A stretch of 39,122 nt of DNA. It comes from a virus. The stretch lies in IMG/VR virus record IMGVR_UViG_3300034062_001359, positions 1 through 39,122 of that record; one strand, given 5' to 3'. The notes under the pieces are model-generated. The model was not told where the DNA came from. It did not search any database and worked only from the letters and a program-made list of their open reading frames with translations. This document shows positions 13,029-20,601 of this stretch, piece after piece; position 1 is the stretch's first letter, and every line of letters begins with the position of its first letter. The position numbers and the translations under genes are program-made.

Positions 13029-13217
13029 ATGAAAAAAGCAAAACAGACACCAGAGCAAATAGCACTCTTAAAAGTGCTTGAGGTCGCTGGATGCTCTATT
13101 GCTAATGCTGACCACATTATGACAGCGGCCATTGCTTTAGACATGGAGCCTTGGTTTGTAGAAGGCGCATACTTTGATTACCTTGATGCAAACGAAAGAA
13201 TAGCCGCTAAAGGCTAA
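13029..13217 (+). CDS. Small hypothetical protein, 62 residues
   Basis: First gene after the promoter at 12936-12990, with AGAGGAAACGG upstream. A mainly helical protein beginning MKKAKQTPEQIALLKVLEVA, with one Cys (22) and an acidic C-terminal half containing EPWFVEGAYFDYLDANERI. No family recognised. Confidence 0.55.
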   Translation: MKKAKQTPEQIALLKVLEVAGCSIANADHIMTAAIALDMEPWFVEGAYFDYLDANERIAAKG

Positions 13218-13260
13218 CTAACCACGGCCACGGACGGTCATTAACTAAGGGGATAAAAAT

Positions 13261-13527
13261 ATGTACGCACTACAAGCAATCGAAACACGATACAGCCCAG
13301 CAACAGCGCACCGAGGCAGCAGGATCAGCGCAAAGACCGCAACAGGAATAAAACTCAGTATTGGCTACCCGCACGAACTCTCAGGGGTAAACTGCCACGC
13401 AAAGGCAGCGGAAGCACTGGCGCGGAAACTTAACTGGATCGAACCTGACGCAGCCTTTGAGTCACAGTACATCGCAGGCGGTACTCAGGCTGGGTACGTG
13501 TTTGTTAACACAGGAGCAAAGTCATGA
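13261..13527 (+). CDS. Conserved phage hypothetical protein, 88 residues
   Basis: It starts after AAGGGGATAAAAAT. The pattern RGSRISAKTATGIKLSIGYP followed by CHAKAAEALARKLNW resembles a short protein seen in many phage early operons that pairs a small beta sheet with a helix ending in LNW. The function is unknown to me. The next gene overlaps its stop (ATGA). Confidence 0.6.
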   Translation: MYALQAIETRYSPATAHRGSRISAKTATGIKLSIGYPHELSGVNCHAKAAEALARKLNWIEPDAAFESQYIAGGTQAGYVFVNTGAKS

Positions 13528-13760
13528 ACGCTTTTTACTTGCAATCAGCAGATCAAATATTCCCTGTTTACGGTGTTAGCAGTATAGCCGAGGCAGAAAA
13601 ATATGCAGGCGAGTTCGACAAAGTCATAGAAACTGATGAAAAAGTGTACATGAATATGGCAACAGGATCAGTCGATTTTGCGTCTGGATGGGATGACATA
13701 GCGGAAGTTGTAGAGGTTAGATATTGTTCTGAAACAGAAGGATGGGTATGCAATGAGTGA
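13524..13760 (+). CDS. Hypothetical acidic protein, 78 residues
   Basis: Coupled to the upstream gene by ATGA and overlapping the next by 8 bases. It begins MNAFYLQSADQIFPVYGVSS and contains ASGWDDIAEVVEVRYCSETE. Acidic, soluble, probably a small alpha/beta protein. No family recognised. Confidence 0.55.
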   Translation: MNAFYLQSADQIFPVYGVSSIAEAEKYAGEFDKVIETDEKVYMNMATGSVDFASGWDDIAEVVEVRYCSETEGWVCNE

Positions 13761-14091
13761 GTTAAGCGCATCCAAGTATGTAAAGCAGCGTGGCCTGAAG
13801 AATCTAACCGAGGTCAGCAATATGACCGGCAAGCCTTGCGGTACGCTGCGGAACTGGCACAGGGACGAGAACGAGTTGTTTAAGATCGTTATCACTGGCT
13901 GCATTGAAACTAAGAAAAAAACAAACCTGAAGGGGCAAGATATGAAATTTCAAGTGATTCTGGTGGCCGAGGACGGGGAGTATACCCTTACCGGCTCAAT
14001 GTCATACGACGCTGCGGCAGCGTACTGCAAGCGGCACGAAAACAGCTACGGCGAAGGGCAGGCTCTTTGCATCGAGGTGGTCCATGTTTAA
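13753..14091 (+). CDS. HTH-like protein with a C-terminal extra domain
   Basis: 112 residues. Residues 1-52 (SASKYVKQRGLKNLTEVSNM, then TGKPCGTLRNWHRDE) resemble a phage DNA-binding HTH found as a stand-alone protein. Residues 64-112 are a separate unit starting MKFQVILVAEDGEYTLTGSM. An internal ATG at 13942 is preceded by AGGGGCAAGAT, so the C-terminal domain may also be made alone, or two genes may have fused. It overlaps both neighbours by 8 bases. Confidence 0.55.
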   Translation: MSELSASKYVKQRGLKNLTEVSNMTGKPCGTLRNWHRDENELFKIVITGCIETKKKTNLKGQDMKFQVILVAEDGEYTLTGSMSYDAAAAYCKRHENSYGEGQALCIEVVHV

Positions 14092-14584
14092 CCTGGCGGA
14101 TATAGGTGACAAAATAAATACTATAGAACTGATAAAGCAATGGGGACGGGATCGAGGCATTACTGTAAACGGAACGCATCAAGGCCAGTGGTACAAGCTG
14201 ATTAGCGAGTTCGGGGAACTGGCCGACAGCTTGGCAAAAGGCAGTGACCCACGGGACGACATTGGCGATATGTTTGTTGTTCTGGTAATGATTTGCGAGA
14301 TCAGGAAAGTCGATATTGATCAGGCACTAAACATGGCAAGGCTAGTTGAGTTCGAGAATGCCGAAGTTTACGAACTAATGGGCTGGCTGCTCATGGATAT
14401 TCAGACCCTACAATACCAAGCCAACGTAGGCCGTGCAGTTAAGGTAATCTGCATACTGACCGCCATTGCTGAGGCACACGGCCACACGCTCGAGGACTGC
14501 ATGGAGATAGCGTACAATGACATAAAAGACCGGAAAGGCTACCTAAGCGTGGACGGAGTATTCATAAAGGAGTCGGCAGCATGA
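14084..14584 (+). CDS. MazG-like NTP pyrophosphohydrolase
   Basis: 166 residues. The all-alpha NTP-PPase motif is visible as KLISEFGELADSLAKG, with its Glu residues, followed by DDIGDMFVVLVMICE (E-x-x-D-type metal site). The C-terminal half adds MEIAYNDIKDRKG, typical of MazG-like phage proteins. These enzymes hydrolyse nucleoside triphosphates to monophosphates, cleaning the nucleotide pool or altering (p)ppGpp stress levels. In this phage it could also remove unwanted modified dNTPs, which is speculation. Confidence 0.8.
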   Translation: MFNLADIGDKINTIELIKQWGRDRGITVNGTHQGQWYKLISEFGELADSLAKGSDPRDDIGDMFVVLVMICEIRKVDIDQALNMARLVEFENAEVYELMGWLLMDIQTLQYQANVGRAVKVICILTAIAEAHGHTLEDCMEIAYNDIKDRKGYLSVDGVFIKESAA

Positions 14585-14763
14585 AAACAGCACTAACATT
14601 TTTTATTATGGGTGCGCTATCCATAGCGGGGGGAATAAACCTCGCTATGCTCGCCCTTGATGACGCTCCCGCTGTTTTATGGCTCATGGCAGGTGGAAGT
14701 ATAGCATGTGGCGTAACGTGCCTAATATCTGGTTTTACGCAGTTTGACCAGTCGCTGAAATAG
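14581..14763 (+). CDS. Two-TM small membrane protein
   Basis: 60 residues with two hydrophobic helices (residues ~4-25 and ~32-52) separated by a short acidic loop. Coupled to the MazG-like gene by ATGA. It lies far from the lysis cassette, so it may be an antiholin, exclusion protein or host-membrane modifier; nothing decides among these. Confidence 0.6.
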   Translation: MKTALTFFIMGALSIAGGINLAMLALDDAPAVLWLMAGGSIACGVTCLISGFTQFDQSLK

Positions 14764-14825
14764 ATGATACATTCCCAACACATAAAGCCGCACAAGAAGG
14801 CATCAAGCACGATATGGGGTAAGTG

Positions 14826-15434
14826 ATGCAAAAATTTCCGACCTATAAAACCGCCAGCGTTGAATCGCTGATTCCATACGCACGTAATTCCCGAACACAC
14901 TCCGAGGCGCAGGTCACTAAGATAGCGGCCTCGATCAGGGAGTTTGGATTCCTGAACCCAGTCATCGTTGATAAGGATAACGGCATTGTGGCAGGCCACG
15001 GGCGGGTTATGGCTGCGAAAAAACTTGGCATGGTAGAACTACCAGTAATTCAGGCTGATCACCTAACTGATGCTCAAAGACGAGCATACGTTATTGCCGA
15101 TAACCGTCTTGCGCTTGATGCTGGGTGGGACTACGAAATGTTGAAGGTTGAATTTGATGAGTTGTCTAGTATCGGCTTTGATATAAACCTAACCGGCTTT
15201 GAAGATTCAGAGATTGCAGCCTTTAACCCGGACTATTCGTTTTTGGACGAGGCTGGCGATCTTGATAACGAACTAGATCAAATGGCCTCGGAAGTGAAAA
15301 AGGCAATACAAATAGAATTTGAGCCTGACCACTACCAAAGGGCAATGGACGTTATATCGCACTGGCGCGGACAAGGCGCATACGTTGGCTACATGATATT
15401 GACCTATCTGGAGAGCGAAAAAGGCGACTCGTGA
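14826..15434 (+). CDS. ParB-like nuclease/DNA-binding domain protein
   Basis: 202 residues from the ATG at 14826. It follows GGGGTAAG and overlaps the stop of a possible 20-codon leader ORF (14764-14826). The ParB/sulfiredoxin N-domain spans residues ~8-100: VESLIPYARNSRTHSEAQV, IREFGFLNPVIVD, the catalytic-type GIVAGHGRVMAA, then AYVIADNRLAL. In phages such domains often sit next to DNA modification enzymes. Here it is coupled (GTGA) to the glycosyltransferase and followed by the TET-like dioxygenase, so it may target or support base modification. The C-terminal ~80 residues are acidic and unrecognised. Confidence 0.82.
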   Translation: MQKFPTYKTASVESLIPYARNSRTHSEAQVTKIAASIREFGFLNPVIVDKDNGIVAGHGRVMAAKKLGMVELPVIQADHLTDAQRRAYVIADNRLALDAGWDYEMLKVEFDELSSIGFDINLTGFEDSEIAAFNPDYSFLDEAGDLDNELDQMASEVKKAIQIEFEPDHYQRAMDVISHWRGQGAYVGYMILTYLESEKGDS

Positions 15435-16261
15435 AAGTATTCACATTTTTCTACAACAGATACGACACCGCAACAACGTCTCGCGCTTTGCATGAAAGCG
15501 GAATATCCCATTATGTAATGATTCACAATCAGCAGGACTGCGACAAGTTTGTGGCCGGTAACACGCTGCACGGCCAGCCAGTTATAACAAACAACCCGAA
15601 AGGGCTGGCACACCAAAGGAACAGCGCACTTGCTATGATGCAGCCGGGCGAGTGGGCTGCGTTCCTTTGCGACGACTTTGAAAAAATTATGAGCTTCCCG
15701 CCAGCGTGGATAACCGGCAAAACAAGCCGCATAAACATAACGGCAGAGAATCAAAACAGGTTCCGGCTTTCCAACCACATCCAGATGACGCTGGCGCAAA
15801 TGTTTGATCTGTTCCCATATCTCACGAGCATTGCGGAAAAAAGCGGCATTCACCTGATCGGTTTCGGGCTGCATGACAACCCGCGCAATCTGGCGCGGAA
15901 GTTTACGACAAAAGGACTGGCCGATGGGCGGTTCTGGCTGGTACGCAAATCCACTTACGAGTTTGACGTAAACGCACAGCTAATAGACGACGTGGCATGG
16001 ACGGCCGAAAACATAGTGCGGCACAAAAAAGTTATGGTATTGAATTGGCTTGTCCCGTATTTTAAACGGTATACCGCTGGCGGCTTTGGCTCAACCACGG
16101 AGCGTAAGGAAAGGCGGCGAAAGGAATGCTCGTATCTAGTTGCCAAGTATGCACCGCTGATTCGTTTTGCAGCAAAGCCTGGCTGGGACTCTGGTACGCA
16201 CATCAAAATCAACGCATCCGACAAGAACATCGAAATCATGAGAAAGAGGTTCGGAATATAA
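15431..16261 (+). CDS. Putative DNA-base glycosyltransferase (TAGT-like, GT-A fold)
   Basis: 276 residues from a GTG that overlaps the ParB stop (GTGA). It begins with a beta strand VFTFFYNRYDTATTS typical of GT-A enzymes. HQRNSALAMM (61-70) and FLCDDFEKIM (78-87) follow, the latter a DxD-like metal site. DDVAWTAENI (186-195) may hold the catalytic acid, and a basic C-terminal region follows (RKERRRKECSYL). This layout fits the TET/JBP-associated glycosyltransferases described from phage base-modification operons. It would add sugar to oxidised 5-methylcytosine in phage DNA. The stop overlaps the TET-like gene (TAATG). The glycosyltransferase class is likely; DNA as acceptor is inferred from the neighbours. 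Confidence 0.65.
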   Translation: MKVFTFFYNRYDTATTSRALHESGISHYVMIHNQQDCDKFVAGNTLHGQPVITNNPKGLAHQRNSALAMMQPGEWAAFLCDDFEKIMSFPPAWITGKTSRINITAENQNRFRLSNHIQMTLAQMFDLFPYLTSIAEKSGIHLIGFGLHDNPRNLARKFTTKGLADGRFWLVRKSTYEFDVNAQLIDDVAWTAENIVRHKKVMVLNWLVPYFKRYTAGGFGSTTERKERRRKECSYLVAKYAPLIRFAAKPGWDSGTHIKINASDKNIEIMRKRFGI

Positions 16262-17034
16262 TGCGAATTTTAAATCTTGTGCAGGTGCAGCACAGCATTA
16301 AGATTGGCGACGTCTGCGGCGACATAGAGCCAAACATCACCGAGGATACAATCTTTATGGAGAACGGTGTGCCAGTAGGTTTCTATATCAAAAGCATAAC
16401 AGGCAAGCTGAAACAATATGTAGAGATTGCTAACGCAGAACTATTGAGCGATCGGGTTCCTAAAAGCGAAATGAAACGCTCTAGCGGCTTTGTCAGCAAG
16501 GAAAACGAGGTTCTACAATACAGCACTATCATAGGTGCGATACCACCCAAGCCACACATGAAACGCAACTACCCTTCTATGTCCAGTGTGCATCAGGTAA
16601 AAACCGCGAGGAACTTTATTAAAGCTATGCTGCTGGCCTGCAAAGAGGCTGAGGATGTGATTCTAGAATTGACACCGGAAATCTATCACCGGCAGAAAAA
16701 GATTATTGCAGAAAACTGCCCGGAAAAGTTCCGCTTCGGCAATTTGTTTACCAGTAGCATCAGCAATTTTAATATCGCAGCAGCGTTCCACCGCGACGGC
16801 GGCAACCTTGAGGGCTGCGTGAATGTTATTATTGCAAAAAAGCGCAACGCAACCGGCGGTAACACTACAGTCCCAGACTACGGGGCAACCGTTGACAGTA
16901 GTGATAATTCAATGCTGGTTTACCCAGCGTGGAAGAATGTTCACGGGGTAACACCTATCAGGCCAACAACAGAAGGCGGTTACAGGAATAGTCTTGTATT
17001 CTATCCTTTAAAGGCTTTTGCAAAATATGTATAG
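16261..17034 (+). CDS. TET/JBP-like 2-oxoglutarate/Fe(II) dioxygenase
   Basis: 257 residues from the ATG at 16261, coupled by TAATG; an upstream in-frame extension is only shadow of the previous gene. The double-stranded beta-helix signature is clear: FNIAAAFHRDGGN gives His177-x-Asp179; GGNTTVPDYGATV and MLVYPAWKNVHGVTPI give the distal His228; YRNSLVFYPL gives Arg242 for 2-oxoglutarate. This spacing and the HRDxGN phrase match the TET/JBP family, which oxidises 5-methylcytosine or thymine in DNA. A C5-cytosine methylase earlier on the same strand makes 5mC the likely substrate, and the adjacent glycosyltransferase would use the 5hmC product. Active-site residues look intact. Confidence 0.75.
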   Translation: MRILNLVQVQHSIKIGDVCGDIEPNITEDTIFMENGVPVGFYIKSITGKLKQYVEIANAELLSDRVPKSEMKRSSGFVSKENEVLQYSTIIGAIPPKPHMKRNYPSMSSVHQVKTARNFIKAMLLACKEAEDVILELTPEIYHRQKKIIAENCPEKFRFGNLFTSSISNFNIAAAFHRDGGNLEGCVNVIIAKKRNATGGNTTVPDYGATVDSSDNSMLVYPAWKNVHGVTPIRPTTEGGYRNSLVFYPLKAFAKYV

Positions 17035-17069
17035 TTGTTTGAAATTTGCGTCAAAGCGAGGTAAAGACT

Positions 17070-17351
17070 ATGGCAAAAGACCCTAGACTAGAACGAGCAG
17101 GTGTAGAGGGCTTTAACAAACCAAAACGCACACCCAGTCACCCAACAAAGAGTCATGTAGTAGTCGCTAAAGAAGGCGATGAAATCAAGACAATTAGGTT
17201 CGGGCAGCAGGGCGTTAGCGGGTCACCTAAGCGCGAAGGTGAAAGCAAGGCAGATGCAGCGAGACGAGCCGCTTTCAAGGCTCGACATGCTGCGAACATA
17301 GCCAAAGGCAAATTGTCTGCGGCCTACTGGGCAAATAAAGTTAAATGGTGA
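17070..17351 (+). CDS. Conserved small basic phage protein (DUF6321-like)
   Basis: 93 residues from the ATG at 17070, with GAGGTAAAGACT upstream; the longer frame from 17046 lacks a site. The sequence is a well-known phage ORFan-like family: MAKDPRLERAGVEGFNKPKR, TPSHPTKSHVVVAKEGD, IRFGQQGVSG and a C-terminus AAYWANKVKW. It is very basic and perhaps nucleic-acid-binding. It usually lies near packaging genes. Function not established. Confidence 0.75.
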   Translation: MAKDPRLERAGVEGFNKPKRTPSHPTKSHVVVAKEGDEIKTIRFGQQGVSGSPKREGESKADAARRAAFKARHAANIAKGKLSAAYWANKVKW

Positions 17352-17355
17352 CAAC

Positions 17356-17493
17356 ATGCCGCTAAAAACTGGTTACGGTAAAAAGACAATAGCATCCAAC
17401 ATCAAAACAGAGCTTAAGGCTGGCAAGTCTCAAAAGCAGGCTGTTGCCATAGCAATAAGTGCTGCTGAGAAGGCTAGACGCAAAAAGAAGTAA
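17356..17493 (+). CDS. Small Lys-rich phage protein (DUF6496-like), 45 residues
   Basis: A short gene 4 bases after the previous stop. MPLKTGYGKKTIASNIKTEL then KAGKSQKQAVAIAIS is the recognisable pattern of a small basic protein widespread in phages next to terminase and portal genes. It ends in a run of Arg and Lys. Probably nucleic-acid-binding; function unknown. Confidence 0.75.
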   Translation: MPLKTGYGKKTIASNIKTELKAGKSQKQAVAIAISAAEKARRKKK

Positions 17494-17538
17494 CTGTGAT
17501 AAGATACGTTGTATCGCTCCCTGTGGGGGCATCATAAC

Positions 17539-17551
17539 GACCAGGGGTCAA
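17539..17551 (+). promoter_or_regulatory. SD-overlapping dyad, first copy
   Basis: GACCAGGGGTCAA occurs here and again at 21590-21602. GACC-AGG-GGTC is a dyad around an AGGGG ribosome site. It sits just before the small leader ORF and the small terminase gene. The stretch 17494-17538 also holds a short GATAC/GTATC hairpin but no clear promoter. Confidence 0.35.
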
Positions 17552-17552
17552 T

Positions 17553-17639
17553 ATGAACGCAAGCAAGTTCCCGCTTATTAAAACTGCACAAATCAGCAAT
17601 GCACGAATAAGGATGCCTAATAATGCCCGGCACTCCTGA
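17553..17639 (+). CDS. Possible 28-residue leader peptide
   Basis: An ATG 4 bases after AGGGGTC opens a 28-codon frame (MNASKFPLIKTAQISNARIR and on) that ends 17 bases inside the small terminase gene. The ribosome site is good and the overlap suggests coupling, but there is no comparative support in the window. Confidence 0.3.
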   Translation: MNASKFPLIKTAQISNARIRMPNNARHS

Positions 17640-17988
17640 ACACATCCCAGACGACAAGACCCGTGGTGAAGTCTCGGCACTGTGCGCCTTTGGTGTGCCG
17701 CAGGAAGAAATTGGCATTTATATTGGTATAGACGCTAAGACCCTACGGAAGCATTACCGCAGTGAGCTAGACAGCGCAAGGGTTAAAGCCAATGTGAAAG
17801 TCAGGCGATTCCTGTTTGAGGCTGCATCAGGCGATGCAATGGCAAAGGGTGCAAGTTATGCCGACTGTCTGCGCGGCTCTATGTTCTGGGCTAAAACGCA
17901 GATGGGTTTCCGTGAAGGTGACGAATTAGCAGACAAAGGTGACATTGACCGCGTGATTGAGATTGTCCGTGCGACTAAGCCTGTCTGA
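17623..17988 (+). CDS. terS: Terminase small subunit-like protein
   Basis: 121 residues. An HTH region (RGEVSALCAFGVPQEEIGIY, IGIDAKTLRKHYRSEL) is followed by VRRFLFEAASGD and SMFWAKTQMGFRE, the usual pattern of phage small terminases that recognise pac/cos DNA. An insertion between the last two motifs (AMAKGASYADCLRG) is unusual. The gene overlaps the large subunit start. Confidence 0.75.
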   Translation: MPGTPEHIPDDKTRGEVSALCAFGVPQEEIGIYIGIDAKTLRKHYRSELDSARVKANVKVRRFLFEAASGDAMAKGASYADCLRGSMFWAKTQMGFREGDELADKGDIDRVIEIVRATKPV

Positions 17989-19207
17989 ACCTCAGGAAGA
18001 GTTTGTATTCTGCGAACAACCTTACCCAGCTATGGTGGCCGGACTTGGTGCTGGGAAAACACAAGCTGGCATAGTAAGAAACCTGCTGAAAATGCTGCAA
18101 ACACCAGGCATCGACACAGCCTATTACATGCCGACTTATGACTTGCTGAAACTGAGAGCAATGCCAGGCGCACAAAAAATTATTTCAGAGCTTGGCCTTA
18201 AGCACACAATCAACAATTCCAGCTACACGATAAAGATAAAAGGCTACGGCAAGATGATCTTCCGCAGCTATGACAAGCCAAGCAGAATTGTGGCTTATGA
18301 GGTTGCACACAGCATCGTTGACGAGTTAGACACATTACCAAAGGACAAGGCTGAAGAAGTCTGGCGCAAGGCAGCAGAGCGCAACCGGCAGAACTGCGGT
18401 GAGCAGAACACGATGGGCAACGTCACTACACCAGATCAGGGCTTCAGCGGCTTCACTTACCAGAAGTGGGTCAAAAAAGCACAAGAGGGCTACCATCTAA
18501 TCAAAGCAGCAACATCATCAAATATTTACTTGCCAGAAAAGTACATTGAGGATATTCGCAAAAACTACGACCCGCTGCTCGCAGAGATGTACCTTAACGG
18601 CGATTTTGTCAGTCTGAGCCAGAACAAGGTCTATCACTTCTTTGACCGGCACAAGCACCACACAACAAGGGTTTTGACACCAGATGACAGGGCAATCTAT
18701 GTCGGGCTGGATTTTAACATTGGCGGCTGCGCTGCAAACCTTTGGCTTATTGAAAACAATAAACCCGTGGCAGTTGATGAGTTTGTGGCTCACGATACCC
18801 GCGACATCTGCAACAGGCTTGATCGCTACAGGCATGGCGGCAGGATGATAACTGTCTACCCAGACGCATCAGGCAGGGCTGGCAGAACTAATGCAAGCCA
18901 GTCTGATATCCAGATAATTGAGCAGGCTGGCTACCGTGTGGACGCTCCTAATGCAAATCCGGCAATTCGTGATAGAATTAACGCTGTCAACGCTTTGTTT
19001 GCACATGATCGCATCAGTATTAACACTGACAGATGCCCAATGCTGACAGATGCGCTTGAGTCGCAAGGCTACGATGCGAAGGGTGAACCGGAGAAATACA
19101 ACGATCACCCATCCATTGATGACTACACAGATTCAATGGGTTATTTCCTGCACAGGAGATTCCCACTGGTTCGCCCAATATCACAGGCGAGGATTGCAGG
19201 CATATGA
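17969..19207 (+). CDS. terL: Terminase large subunit
   Basis: About 412 residues. ATPase: Walker A GLGAGKTQAG near residue 26, Walker B SIVDELDTL near 110, and an ATPase coupling region NVTTPDQGFSG. Nuclease: YVGLDFNIGG, VYPDASGRAGR and the C-terminal HPSIDDYTDSMGYF supply the acidic metal ligands. It pumps and cuts concatemeric DNA at the portal. The start is uncertain: GTG at 17969 is preferred here, with TTG at 17957 and 17963 as alternatives, none with a good ribosome site, so coupling to terS is likely. The stop overlaps the portal ATG (ATGA). Confidence 0.93.
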   Translation: MRLSLSEPQEEFVFCEQPYPAMVAGLGAGKTQAGIVRNLLKMLQTPGIDTAYYMPTYDLLKLRAMPGAQKIISELGLKHTINNSSYTIKIKGYGKMIFRSYDKPSRIVAYEVAHSIVDELDTLPKDKAEEVWRKAAERNRQNCGEQNTMGNVTTPDQGFSGFTYQKWVKKAQEGYHLIKAATSSNIYLPEKYIEDIRKNYDPLLAEMYLNGDFVSLSQNKVYHFFDRHKHHTTRVLTPDDRAIYVGLDFNIGGCAANLWLIENNKPVAVDEFVAHDTRDICNRLDRYRHGGRMITVYPDASGRAGRTNASQSDIQIIEQAGYRVDAPNANPAIRDRINAVNALFAHDRISINTDRCPMLTDALESQGYDAKGEPEKYNDHPSIDDYTDSMGYFLHRRFPLVRPISQARIAGI

Positions 19208-20601
19208 TCACCAAGAACTATACCGGCGTATCAACGCCACATCCGGCTTATGAAAAGAACCTGCCTTTGTGGGATCGGTGCATTGATGCCTCAGAAGGCC
19301 AGTATAAAATCCATGAGAAAAATACTGCTTATCTGCCAAGATTGCGCTTTGAAGAGCAAAACGACTACGAGACAAGGCTGAAAAGAACTCCATTCTTTAA
19401 CGCTACTTGGCGAACCATCTCTGGTCTGAAGGGCATGGTCTTTCGCAAGCCCGCTAATATTGTTGCGCCAGCAGGTGCAAAGCGTTTTATAGATAATGTT
19501 GATTTGGCTGGCACACCACTTGATGTCTTTGTTCAAAGTATCTTTGAGCGAGTTCTTAAGACAGGCAGAAGTGGCATTCTTGTTGATTACCCGCCCATTG
19601 CTAACCCTGGCGGGTTTACTCTTGCTGGCGCAGAACTATTAGGTGGGCAACCTTTAATGGCTCACTATACTGAAAAAGCAATAATTAACTGGCGCACAAC
19701 CCGAATTAATGGCGCGGAAGTGCTAACGCTTGTAGTTTTGCAAGAAGAAAAAGCTATGGAGCAGAACCCATATTCACACGAGATGCAGACAGTTTTCAGG
19801 GTGCTTGATTTAACGCCTGAAGGATACCGCCAACGAGTGTACCAGCGAGTTGATAATGCGGATAATCAGATTGGTGAAGATTTATATCCGTTGATGAACA
19901 ATCAGCCGATGCGAAGAATACCTTTTTACTTTGCTGGTGTTGACTCCATAAGTTCCGCAGTCAGCTCACCTCCGCTGCTGGATTTAGTTGATATGAACCT
20001 GGCGCACTACATGGTCACATCTGACTATGAACACGCTTGTCACTTCTCAGGCTTACCAACTTTGTTCATCACTGGTCACAGAATGGAACAAGGTGACCCG
20101 CCTATCACATTAGGTGGAACGTCAGCAAACTGCCTGCCTGACCCGATGGCGAAGGCATTTTACGTTGAAACAACAGGCGACTTCCCTGCTCTGCGAACGA
20201 ACCTCGAAGATAAGAAATCACAGATGGCAGTGCTTGGCGCAAGAATGCTTGAAGGGCAGAAGTCTAGTGTCGAATCAGCAGAAACGCAGAAAACAAGGCA
20301 ATCGGGTGAACAGTCGCAACTGGCGGCAATGACTCAGGTCATGAACATTACAGTCACTAATGCACTGACTACGTTTTTGCGTTGGGCTGGGTTTAATGCA
20401 CCTGTTGCATATACTCTTAACAACGACTTTGTACCAATCAGAATGTCAGCACAGGAATTGACTGCACTTATCGGCTCATGGCAGTCAGGTGCGATTTCTA
20501 ACCAGACCTTGTTTGATAACTTGCAAGATGGTGAAATTATAGCTCAAGGTGTTACGTTTGAAGTCGAGCAGGAACGGATAAACAGCCAGCGGATTGATTG
20601 A
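19204..20601 (+). CDS. Portal protein (DUF4055 type)
   Basis: 465 residues. N-terminal STPHPAYEKNLPLWDRCIDA, then LKRTPFFNATWRTISGLKGM and VFRKPANI, then LKTGRSGILVDYPP, are typical DUF4055 portal features. The C-terminal part holds LEGQKSSVESAETQKTRQSG and SWQSGAISNQTLFDNLQDGE, like many siphovirus portals. It forms the dodecameric vertex ring for DNA passage. It lies between terL and the head morphogenesis gene with coupled starts. Confidence 0.88.
   Translation: MITKNYTGVSTPHPAYEKNLPLWDRCIDASEGQYKIHEKNTAYLPRLRFEEQNDYETRLKRTPFFNATWRTISGLKGMVFRKPANIVAPAGAKRFIDNVDLAGTPLDVFVQSIFERVLKTGRSGILVDYPPIANPGGFTLAGAELLGGQPLMAHYTEKAIINWRTTRINGAEVLTLVVLQEEKAMEQNPYSHEMQTVFRVLDLTPEGYRQRVYQRVDNADNQIGEDLYPLMNNQPMRRIPFYFAGVDSISSAVSSPPLLDLVDMNLAHYMVTSDYEHACHFSGLPTLFITGHRMEQGDPPITLGGTSANCLPDPMAKAFYVETTGDFPALRTNLEDKKSQMAVLGARMLEGQKSSVESAETQKTRQSGEQSQLAAMTQVMNITVTNALTTFLRWAGFNAPVAYTLNNDFVPIRMSAQELTALIGSWQSGAISNQTLFDNLQDGEIIAQGVTFEVEQERINSQRID

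Noticed and set aside
15404-15874. 156-codon minus-strand frame inside the glycosyltransferase gene
   Set aside because: Antisense shadow; the plus strand has coupled genes with clear motifs.
16126-16260. Upstream 45-codon extension of the TET-like gene
   Set aside because: It overlaps the glycosyltransferase C-terminus; the ATG at 16261 is TAATG-coupled and the fold does not need the extension.
17494-17552. tRNA-like or promoter signals before the terminase genes
   Set aside because: Only a short GATAC/GTATC hairpin is seen; no cloverleaf and no convincing -35/-10 pair.
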